64,000 bases of DNA from Lonicera japonica (taxonomy: Eukaryota; Streptophyta; Magnoliopsida; Dipsacales; Caprifoliaceae): contig CM038470.1 of the NCBI GenBank assembly GCA_021464415.1, forward strand, positions 28,483,601 to 28,547,600, given 5' to 3'. The notes beneath the pieces were generated by a model that was given only the letters and a program-made list of their open reading frames with translations, had not been told where the DNA came from and searched no databases. Positions within the stretch are counted from its first letter, which is position 1. Each line of letters opens with the position of its first letter. This document shows positions 55,491-64,000 of this stretch, piece by piece. The position numbers and the translations under genes were made by a program.

Positions 55491-57109
55491 TGTAGACACC
55501 CCAATATGTGACCCCCACAAGAACCCTAAAAACCCTCAAAAAATACCTTTTTGAATCTAGAACCCACCCAAAATATTAGAAACTACTTTGGAAGTTTGTA
55601 GCCCAACAAACCTGTTCTCAGAAGGACTTGTCGCATGACAAAGCAAAATTCAGAGGCATTTGTCTCACGACAAACCCCTTTGACCCAAACCATCCACTCC
55701 CTGACACATCAGTTTGTCAGGGATATCACTTCAGCCGTTTGTTGCGCGACATTGGATTAAATGTCACGGACAGTTCCACTTTTGGGAGGAATGTTGCACG
55801 ACAAACTCCCTCGAGCAGTATAAATAGGCCAACACTCCAAGGGTTTAGGGGAGAAACTTGCATCCAAAAAAAGAAGGGTTATTATCTCTAAAAATCTGAT
55901 TTTCTAAGAGTTCATCTTATCAAGTTTTCAAGGAATCTCCGAGTTTCCGATATTCGATGTCTTGGATCTTAAAGTGGAATTCTTAACTGTATCTGGAGGA
56001 GAAAAAATTATATTCGTCGGATCATCTTTGGTCATATTATATTATCTCTTTCTTATCTTATTTATATCGTCGGGAAGGTAACTAAAATTTTTTCTAGTAA
56101 TTAAATAAGATATCTGCATACTAGTTTTACTGTATTTTATTTACTAATTATAGACTTGCTTAAATCCTTATTTAAGTTTACTATATATACGTACTTGTTA
56201 TTTTCGGAAGTATTATAAGTGAGTAGGGAGTTGGCTTGCTTGGGCCAACATAAATCGAAAGCATTTACTTCCACTATCCTCAAATTAAGTTGTTTTGTAG
56301 ACTTGCTATATCTGTTGTTTTGTCCACTTTCTAGCTGGACAAACTTATTGTCGAGTTACTATTAGTTTATTATTTTCAAAACAAAACTTCTTTTCGAAAC
56401 CCCAATAAAACTATTTCCAAAGAATCAAAAGAAGTTAAACTTTATCGCCCAGTTAAAACTATTTTCAAAATCCGGACTGATAGAAGTTTACTTAAGAATT
56501 AAGTTCGGATATATTCTGTCTTCCATATAGACTGCAATATATCTAATACACTCTCCTCAAAAAGTCCAATTCCATATTAAATTAATTATGATAAAGATCT
56601 GATCTTTTCTAAAAATAACCCAAAATGAGATAATTGATATTGCTATATGAGGAAACAATATCGAATCTCTCTCAAATCAAAATAGTTATGATAAACTTCT
56701 ATCATTAGTAATTAGACTTTAACAAAACTAAAACATCGGATTATGGAATACAAGGTTTTTTTTATCATTTTCCCTGTTTTCCTTAAAAATCAGGTTTCTT
56801 TGCAAGTAGTAGACTCCTCAGTAAATGCATCCAAGTTTTCCAACATAGAATAAACATATAAGGCCACTAGAGACTAAAAAGGCGGAATGGGTACCTAACA
56901 CCTTTCCAAACAGTAACATAGTTCCCGAACCCTATAAGAATTCCGGTTTCGTAGACCAAACGCGTGGGGATAAGGCTTGCTTGCATTTAGAAATATAAAA
57001 TAGGACTTATCCCTATAATCGAAGTAAATGAAACGACGGAATCCGCTTCGAAGTTTTAGACTCCCAAGCACTGGAATGAGACCCAGGGGTCGCATTACGG
57101 ATTCTCACA
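55491..57109. mobile_element. Solo LTR (gypsy-type) inside Tat2 integrase
   Basis: Starts TGTAGACACCCCAATATGTG and ends TACGGATTCTCACA, flanked by the perfect 5-bp duplication GTCAT (55486-55490 and 57110-57114). The flanking integrase sequence is continuous across it. It contains GGGTACCTAACACCTTTCC, a phrase I associate with Ogre/Tat-type LTRs (recollection, not tested). No internal coding region. The + strand ORF at 55628-55891 shows no motif. Confidence 0.88.
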
Positions 57110-57660
57110 GTCATACTTGATGAATTTTAGAAATGGTTGGACGCGATAAGGGCAAGTGAACAAAGGAACTCCCCTCGGTACTTTGGTCATTCAGAACCAC
57201 CCCGTGCAGATTAACTGGGGAGACAACTTACTCCTTAGCCTACGGGACAGAGGTCGTAATTCCACTTGAAGTCGACTTCCTCATTTTGGGAACGATGCAA
57301 GTAAAGGCATGAAACAATAACGCCATCTTAGAAAAAGCTTTAGGCTATGCCAGCGAAAGAAGGGAAATTGCCCTTATTCGACTTGCCAATTATCAATAGA
57401 GTTTCTCCTGATAGAGAAAGGGCCATTTGAATCCAAGAAAATTTGAAGTTGGCAATTCGGTCTTGAGGAATAACATGGTCTCCTTGGTTGACCCAACACA
57501 TGGCAAGTTGGTAGCCAATTGGGAGGGCCCGTACGTTGTGACCATATTAATTGGAATTGGTGCTTACTATTTAAAAGATCAACATTGGAGGAAAATCCCT
57601 AACCCTTGGAATATGTCTAATTAGAGGAGCTATTATCACTAATTTTATTTTTTAGGCCAC
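57110..57660 (+). pseudogene. Tat2 integrase, C-terminal part
   Basis: After the TSD, broken frames still show the core end (L-D-E-F, R-Y-F-G-H pieces of the SVLWAYRTTP block, then YGTEV-like). 57427-57624 reads NPRKFEVGNSVLRNNMVSL and KLVANWEGPYVVTILIGIGA, the conserved integrase tail, ending N-P-W-N-M-S-N then a TAG. Several frameshifts. Confidence 0.75.
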
Positions 57661-57739
57661 GGCAAAGGGCCCATTTCATTGGCGACCATATTATTTAATG
57701 AAATAAAGTTTCATGTTCATTATTATGCAAACCAAAGAC

Positions 57740-58085
57740 CTCCCCGAGGGAACAAAGATGAATGCTTGGTAGGCCTGGCTTGCTGAGCTAATTACTTGAT
57801 GCTTGGTAGTTAAGGCTTAGTAAGCCAAAAAAAATGCCTAAGAGGCAAGGCTTGGTAAGCTAAACAAAAACTACCTGCTGAACACGACTTGGTAAGCCAT
57901 TTAAACTCGTTGGTGCTTTATTTTAGTATGCTGACGCTGTTTTCCCTTGAGGAAAATTAAAACTTGATAAGTAAACTTTGCAAGCCTGGTAAATTGATAC
58001 AAATGTTAATGCCTTTTGTGCAAGTCACGGGCTAGGCCAAGCCGAATGGTGTGAAGCCTGGTAAGCTGTAACAGTCTTAAAACTT
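57740..58085. repeat. Degenerate GCTTGGTAAGCC repeat in the Tat2 3' spacer
   Basis: Variants of GCTTGGTA(A/G)GCC occur about ten times (for example at 57764, 57801, 57850, 57886, 58057) at irregular spacing. It sits in the same place as the 56-bp array of Tat1 but has a different sequence. Confidence 0.6.
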
Positions 58086-58337
58086 AGAATTTCTTATTTG
58101 ACAAATCTAAAAGAAATGTCTTAAAGTTTGGAAGAATATTATATACAGAAACTCCATTTAGTAATCATCACATTCGCTGGAAAAATAAGTAAGAGACAAA
58201 TTTGAAATTGTATTCATTAATCAAAAGAAATTTACATATGGAGGGCTTCTTGGCTAAAAAAAAAAGAGAAAGGGAATCAGTCCCATGCACCTGAGTTCCT
58301 CCTGAAGCCTATTTTTTTCCGATATTGTAGAAGAATA

Positions 58338-58628
58338 TCATTCCTTTAAAAGATTGTGGGACTCCTCTTGGCGCCGATAAAGTTGGTGCGCCGTATCCAA
58401 AGACGCCCTTAGTTGAGCAACCTCTTTAACAGCATGGGATCCTTCCACAAGAGCCCTGTCTAATTTGCGCTGAGAATTCTCTAGTTCAAGAGTATGATCG
58501 GCCAATTCTAGTTGAAGTTGATAAATTTTTTCAGATACCTCCCCTAGAGAAACTGAGCGAGGAGGGATGGAAGGACCTACGTCCCCATCGTGGGGATTGT
58601 TTGAACTGGAATCGTCTTCATTTGCCAT
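58338..58628 (-). CDS. Tat2 antisense ORF, 96 codons, intact coiled-coil protein
   Basis: Begins MANEDDSSSNNPHDGDVGPS at 58628. After an acidic, disordered N-terminus (about residues 1-28), residues 29-96 form a predicted coiled coil with heptad hydrophobics: VSEKIYQLQLELADHTLELE and KEVAQLRASLDTAHQLYRRQ. It ends at a TAG. Antisense ORFs between integrase and the 3' LTR are known in Tat elements; a role in transposition or silencing control has been discussed but is not established. A minus-strand TATA box lies about 100 bp upstream. It corresponds in position to the coiled-coil end of the Tat1 antisense gene but is much shorter, and lacks the Transposase_28-like core. Confidence 0.6.
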   Translation of the reverse strand: MANEDDSSSNNPHDGDVGPSIPPRSVSLGEVSEKIYQLQLELADHTLELENSQRKLDRALVEGSHAVKEVAQLRASLDTAHQLYRRQEESHNLLKE

Positions 58629-58727
58629 TGATAACTTAGATTTCTTATTAGGACTTAGGAAAAAGTAATTAACTTTTGTTTAAGGAATTTTTGTTTACAT
58701 AACAAGTTATGTCACTTGAAGAAGAAC

Positions 58728-58737
58728 CTATATATAG
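58728..58737 (-). promoter_or_regulatory. TATA box of the Tat2 antisense ORF
   Basis: On the minus strand CATCTATATATAGGTTCTTC, about 100 bp upstream of the ATG at 58628. A G-box CACGTG lies at 58902-58907, about 165 bp further upstream. Confidence 0.55.
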
Positions 58738-58739
58738 AT

Positions 58740-59607
58740 GGAGAAAAATTTGGAAAAGTGAAAGGCAGCTTTTGGAATTGGTGCCTTCTGTGACGATCCA
58801 CTTTTAGTAAACAGTCACTTTGGGGAAATAATGTAACGTCACTAGTGAAAGGACACATGGCGAAGTTCCTTGGCGCGTGAGACCAGCTAATCAGAAGGTG
58901 TCACGTGGACAAGGTCCAAACTGCAATCAACTCAGCTAGCTCGGCAAAATCCAATACACTGGAATACACAAATTGAGTTTGAAATTTGATTAAGTACACT
59001 GGAATTATCTTTTTCACTTGGGTTTTTTAAGAAGTTCGAGATTGTTAAACAAGCAATGGTCTCAAAAGTTGATTTCCATGATTATATGATTTGTTACATG
59101 TAGAATTTTCGGTTAATTGAGTTAATAAATTTATCTTAAGTAATTATAGTTACATGTTAATTAGTCTGATCGAAAAAGTTCAAGACAACAAATTATAACT
59201 ATGAGACAGAAAAGATAAACTTCCATTAAGAGAGGAAAATAACAAACGGCAAAACTTGAAGGTCCCAACATTATATATTCAAAGAAAAATATAGCTTAGA
59301 GTGCCGCTAAAACTTATAAGAATGTACAACCACCACCTGGCCCTTGTGCAAAAGAAACGAAAGAAAGAAAATTAAGAAAGCATGATGGAAGAATGGTTAT
59401 ATTGGGGATGATCAGGGACAATAACCCTCAAATTTCCCCTCGAACGGGGAGCTTTTCGTTGGGAATCGCCGAGCCATGATGGATAATTTAATGCTAGAAG
59501 ACAAGCATTAAACACAGGTTTTTTTTAATTACAAATGGTGGCAGTCGACGAAGATCGAAGCACACGAATTGAACTCGGCGATCGAGCACATACGCTTGGG
59601 AGGTAAC
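58740..59607. other. Tat2 segment between the antisense promoter and the LTR
   Basis: No gene seen. Contains the G-box TCACGTGGAC (58901-58910) and a GGAGGTAAC tract before the LTR that may be a weak polypurine tract. Confidence 0.45.
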
Positions 59608-60372
59608 TAAGAGATCATAATTTATCTAAACAAGTTGGATCGAAACTATTGGGCCCATGGCCTAACAGCCTCGACCTTTTATCATGGTGGAGGCCTGAAC
59701 CTGAGCGACAGAGACATTCAAAGTACATCGCCGATTAAGTTGATATGTAACCGAGTAAAGTATATCAAGATTAAACTGGTCGTTCTTATGTCCTCAGGAA
59801 ATGTCAACATACGTCGAGGAGATTACTTGTATGCTGATATGGTCGCCTCTGCCAATGAGGATGAGACACCTGTACTTTAGCTGAGCAGTACAACGTCATG
59901 CCGACGTGAGCGTTGTAACCAATGAAAAAAGGACAGCTATAAAGTTAGATAATTTTGGAAAAGATTCAATCCGATCCACGTATAAAAGTGCTACAGTGTA
60001 GCTCATATTTTACCCTTTGATATCTTTTTACTAGTTACCCTAATGGAGCATTGTAATCCTAATTCTATGGATATAAATAAAAAGGGATGGCTTATAATGG
60101 GGGATCCGAAAAAGCTAGAGCAAAAAATATAGAAAATGGAGAAGAGAGAGAAAAGTTGTTAGCTTGTCTTATTCTTAATACATTTTCCAAAGCAATAAAA
60201 GTGCACACCCCACAAAAAGGAGGATTAACTGCCGGTTGATGTGAATATCATTGGAGGAACCTAGCTAAAAGCCAAAATACGTTTGTCTTTTCTCCTCTAT
60301 TGCTAATCGGTACACTCATTCTTGCTATGAACATCATCTTATGGGTCCGGTCGAATTTTTGGTCACCTAAAA
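59608..60372 (+). repeat. Tat2 LTR, copy 1
   Basis: Matches 62863-63636 along its length (shared blocks GTTGGGCCCATGGCCTA, AAAAGTGCTACAGTGTAGCT, TTTACTAGTTACC, AAAATACGTTTGTCTTT). The start TG is degraded to TA. TATA box at 59981. Immediately followed by A then AATCT, the same 5 bp that precede copy 2. Confidence 0.88.
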
Positions 60373-61740
60373 AATCTCAAACACAAAATTTTTATACCTT
60401 ATAAATCATTACTTTTTATTATATAAATATTTTAAGAGTGAAAATAATTTCATGGCAATCATAGAAAGGGACTGGATCTGATGAATTTAATTTCAAGCAA
60501 TCCAATTCTAAGTTGAATAACTTGTTTATCACAAACACATTGCATACTTAGTAATATTTGTACAAGAAAAAGGCCAACCATCAAGTCTTTCTTCGACCTT
60601 GTCCATTAATTTCATACGGTTTTAGAGTTGTGCACGAAATTGGTAAAATTGAGTGCTAGAACCTAGTCCCAGAAAAGTTACAAATTCAACTATTCAAACA
60701 AATAAAAGCATGGGTTACTGCTTAGTTTGTTTTGTACACGCAATATGGACGTGATTGTGTTTTTGCAATATTGTTCGTAGTGACATTAAATTTGTTAATG
60801 TCTTGACATTGTTTTGTATATTGAAAGCCGGGGGGAACACACTGAAAGCTAAATACTTCGAGGTGGCTGAAATTATAGTAAGCCATGTGGCAATAATCTA
60901 AAACCCAATTTGCATAATTGGCAGAAAAAGAGAGTAGTGGGTTGCATGTTGTCTATTCTCATTATTGTAATAATAAGAAGGATCAATTGTGATTTCAATT
61001 TCGGAAAAGGCAAATTATACTCAATTGTTCATATTTTAAATACTAGATATGCTTCGCACGTAATGTGTGTGCTCATTTTATATTCATATAGACATATTTA
61101 AAACAAAAAATTTATATCAAGCACTTTAATTATTTAATGTTAAGACGTTTTTTCTTAAGCAAGTGATTAAGGGTTCAAATTTTGTTAATAATTATTTTTA
61201 TTTAAAAATAATAAAATTATAAGAGCAAGACTGAAAACACAGGAAATTGGAGTCATAAAAGCCAAATAGACCAGCGAGTCTCTCATTTAGTTAAATTAAA
61301 AACATTCATTTTGTCTTGCATTCGCTTTTGTGGTATTTCATTTGCTTTTTAATTAATTGAACTTTGCTGCATTTCATAAACAAAACATATTAAATCTTTG
61401 TCAAGCCTTTTGACCGCCCCAAGATTTATTAATTAAATCAACCTAATTAAGTTGACCAAATAAATCAAAAAAAAACACATATAATTTCAAGAAAATAAAT
61501 AATGAGCGGTCGCTATATATATATATCTTTTGTAACTCAACTATTACCATTTCTACGGTTGCGGAAGCAATTAGAAATTAATGATGTGATCAGTTGTCTA
61601 AGAAAATCTTGTCTTGAGGAATTTGGCCACTGCCATCTCCTTACGTCCACCACGCACTGCCAACCATCGCTTTCACTTGGAAACCCTCAACCATGATTAA
61701 TTGTAAAATAAAGGTAACACACATGGGGCTGCAATCAAGA
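60373..61740. repeat. Repeat copy C, right half
   Basis: Co-linear with copy A from about 26428 to 28020, including the block GACCGCCCCAAGATTTATTA...GTTGACCAAATAAATC and the following CGGTTGCGGAAGCAA...CCACTGCCATCTCC. It starts at the gypsy LTR with AATCT. Confidence 0.8.
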
Positions 61741-62862
61741 CGCATAGATAGTGCGTTGGTATGGGCGAAGTCTATACAACTTTTAAAAAATAGAAAATAT
61801 ATCAAAATTTAGTGTCATAACCGTTTTCTATCACTTTAATTTTATATTAATTAATATAGATGATACTTATGTACAAGTTTCAAATTGTTCATTGATTTTG
61901 AAACCATGTGTTAATTTAGTGCAATTTATAAAAAATTGTTCTAAGTGCATTAATTTGCATTGTTCATTCGTCTTAATTCCTAGGTTCATTAATTTTCTTA
62001 GAATTTTTAGCGTTACTTAAATTAAACTCTATTATTTTCTATTATTTTTATAAAGCATTAACATTAGAATGAGAGTATCAATTTAAAATAAGATAAAAAT
62101 AAAAATAGATACTAAAATTTCTCTAATGAGATGTACATTTTGTTTGATTACAAAAAATATGATCTAAATAATCAAGAGTTGTTCAGGTTGCAGGGATACT
62201 GACTTAGATCCGGGAGAGATCTCGGGTTCGAGGCTCACAAATAATAGTTTGATGTGAGTTTTCTTTTCCCATAGTTAAAGAGAGAGATTTAGACTCTTAT
62301 TTATTTATTTTTATAAAAAATAAGAAGGAAATTGGTAGCTATTTCTATATTGAAAAGTTGCAAATTCTTTTTAATGTTATCCTTTCACGTTTTAAAGTTC
62401 AATTCAAGGAGATAGTTATATTTAGGGAATGTGGTTCGGACCTCTAACCTTTAACAAATAATGTTATTTCAATTTCTTTTAATATTTTTGTTTCATTTGT
62501 GAATCGCATATGTATAACATACGCTCATGGTTCTAATAATAAGTTGGTCAAAATCAGAGTTTTACTTCTACGTGAGTGGCCGGATCGTCAAGAAAAATTC
62601 ATTTAACCCCTATTTTAATCAATAAATTAGATAAATAATATTGGCACCTTATAAGCTCTAAGGAGTATTAGACGCATACTGGTAATAGAGTAAATTATTT
62701 CCTATACTGAACTTACAAAAAAGAGAAAATTTAGGGACAGGATAAAAAATAGCTACTTCTACCACTCTTCGCATTAGACTATAATATAGAAAGGCTATAG
62801 TATATCAGTCTATAACATACTTAAAATATACTATTCATTTTTGAAAAATCATCTTATAATCT
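61741..62862. repeat. Repeat copy C, left half of the next unit
   Basis: From about 61790 it is co-linear with copy A 25490-26432 (TTTAGTGTCATAACCG..., SINE-like segment, ...CATCTTATAATCT) and ends at the second gypsy LTR with AATCT. 61705-61790 is a junction sequence with no match in A. Confidence 0.8.
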
Positions 62863-63636
62863 TGAGGGAGCATAATTTATCTAGAGAAGTTAGGCCGAAA
62901 CTGTTGGGCCCATGGCCTAGCAGCCCCGGACTTTTGTTCTGGTGGAGGCCCAAACCCGAGCGAGGGAGACAATTGAAATACATCGTTGACTAAGATGACA
63001 TATGGCCAAGTAAAGTATATCAAGGCCGAACTTGTTGCTCTTGTGTCCTCAGGTAACGTCAATATACGCTGAGGAGATTATCTGTATGCCGATATGGTTG
63101 CCCCTGCCAACGAGGACGAGGCACCTGTACTTAAACCAAGCAGTACAACGTCGTGCCGATGTAAGCATTGTAACTAGCAAAAAAGGACAAGTGTAAAGTG
63201 TTAAGTTAGCTAGTTGTAGATAAGATTCAATCCACATATAAAAGTGCTACAGTGTAGCTCATATTTTACCCTTTGATGTCGTTTTACTAGTTACCGTAAT
63301 GGAGTTGTAACCCTAATTCTATGGATATAAATAGAAAGGAGTAGCTCATAATGGGGGATCTGAAAAAGCTAGAGCAAAAAATCTAGAAAAAGGAAAAAAG
63401 AGAGAAAATAGCTAGTAGCTTGTCTTTTTGTTCTTAATACCATTTTTAAAGCAATAAAAGTGCAACCCCCCCCCCCCCCCCCCAAAAAGGAGGATTTCAA
63501 GTAGATGTGAAAATCACAAGAGGAACCTACCTTAAAGCCAAAATACGTTTGTCTTTTGTCTTTTATTGCTGATCAGTACACTCATTATTGCTAGAAACTT
63601 CATCCTGTGGGCTCAGCCAAATTTTTGGTCACCTTC
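62863..63636 (+). repeat. Tat2 LTR, copy 2
   Basis: Starts TGAGGGAGCATAATTTATC and ends TTTTTGGTCACCTTCA. It has a poly-C tract of about 17 at 63467-63483, where copy 1 has only ACACCCCAC. TATA box TATAAAAGTG at about 63237. The flank AATCT at 62858-62862 equals the flank after copy 1. Confidence 0.87.
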
Positions 63637-64000
63637 AAAAGAATATCATGCTGGTGAACAACAAACGGGGCATCGACCAAATAGCCGATCCTGGCATAAC
63701 CTTTGATATACTTAGAGACTGTAAAATGAAGCTCAATGCGGCCAAGTGTACTTTCATGGTTAGTTCTATGAAATTCTTAGCTTTCATGGTTAACCACAGA
63801 GGGATTAAAGCAAATCTATAAATGATAGAGGCCTTATAGAATCTCAAAGCGCTAATTTGCCTTAATGAACTACAAATCTTAATGGGTATGATTGCTTCCT
63901 TGAACAGATTAATTTCCAAATGCTTTGATAAATGCCAACCATTCTTTAAAGCTTTAAGAATGTCTAAAATATTTGTTTGGGATAAAGAATGTGAGAAAGC
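63637..64000 (+). pseudogene. Tat2-type RT to RNase H fragment, runs off the window
   Basis: Starting abruptly after the LTR, the frame reads NIMLVNNKRGIDQIADPGIT (the M-L-V after the RT Y-V-D-D), MKLNAAKCTFMVSSMKFLAF, a stop near 63821, then LMGMIASLNRLISKCFDKCQ and FFKALRMSKIFVWDKECEK to the window end. Primer site, gag, protease and most of RT are missing between LTR and this point, so the copy has a large internal deletion. It closely resembles the matching part of Tat1 (4700-5090). Confidence 0.82.

Larger units (their letters stand above)
55064..60372 (+). mobile_element. Tat gypsy element (Tat2), 5'-truncated
   Basis: It starts inside integrase at the junction with repeat B and runs through integrase, a tandem-repeat spacer, an intact antisense ORF and an LTR. 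The layout is the same as in Tat1 and its integrase tail is related (PRKFEVGNSVLR versus PRSFNVGDLVLR). A solo LTR splits the integrase. Gag, protease and RT are missing to the left; RT sequence of the same kind appears after the second LTR at 63650. Confidence 0.8.

Noticed and set aside
61039..61075. CTAGATATGCTTCGCACGTAATGTGTGTGC as a reversed Helitron 3' end
   Set aside because: The hairpin is weak, the matching position in copy A has lost it, and no TC-type end was found to the right; left as an open possibility only.

Overview
This window looks like repeat-dense intergenic DNA from a flowering-plant nuclear genome. It is AT-rich and holds no bacterial, organellar or recognisable single-copy host gene. 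Nearly everything that can be identified is a transposable element: Ty3/gypsy elements of the Tat lineage (two RNase H domains, an antisense gene before the 3' LTR), Ty1/copia elements of SIRE/Maximus type (tRNA-iMet primer site, long LTRs, an extra ORF after RNase H), MuDR-type transposase remnants, Helitron ends and several solo LTRs. The species cannot be told from the sequence.

1-22136: a Tat gypsy element (Tat1, + strand; its 5' LTR is cut by the window edge) with decayed gag, protease, RT, two RNase H domains and integrase, a 56-bp tandem-repeat spacer, then a decayed, apparently intron-containing antisense gene and a 3' LTR ending at 22136. Four later insertions split it: a truncated copia LTR (293-1880), a gag-only copia element (9321-17725, TSD CACCA), a solo copia LTR inside that one (12833-14394, TSD CTATC), and a 2.6-kb gypsy-type solo LTR (18433-20998, TSD TTGGC).

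22137-31000: AT-rich intergenic sequence with a Helitron 5' end, SINE-like pieces, and copy A (about 25020-28030) of an unrecognised 3-kb repeat that recurs twice more. 31000-37755: the C-terminal half of one MuDR transposase (- strand) flanked by hairpin-forming tandem repeats, and a nearly full-length decayed MuDR transposase (+) whose putative 5'UTR intron carries a 479-bp Helitron. 38232-39645: two divergent paralogues of a small Myb/SANT-like gene in convergent orientation. 40160-40500: an unrecognised decayed reading frame.

41175-55063: repeat copy B, split by a full-length copia element (42925-54633, - strand, TSD CAAAC) with almost intact pol, an extra 397-aa ORF3 after RNase H, and an LTR from a related family lodged in its gag. 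55064-64000: a second Tat element (Tat2) with integrase, a solo LTR in the integrase (55491-57109, TSD GTCAT), an intact 96-aa antisense ORF with its own TATA box, and an LTR. Repeat copy C follows with its halves swapped, then another Tat2 LTR running into RT. The matching AATCT next to both LTRs suggests that one gypsy insertion and its host repeat were tandemly duplicated.

The genes here do not form a host pathway. They are successive layers of element replication, insertion, LTR-LTR recombination and decay. The most interesting signals are the spliced antisense genes of the Tat elements with their own promoters, the copia ORF3, the Myb/SANT pair, and the duplication structure around repeats A, B and C.
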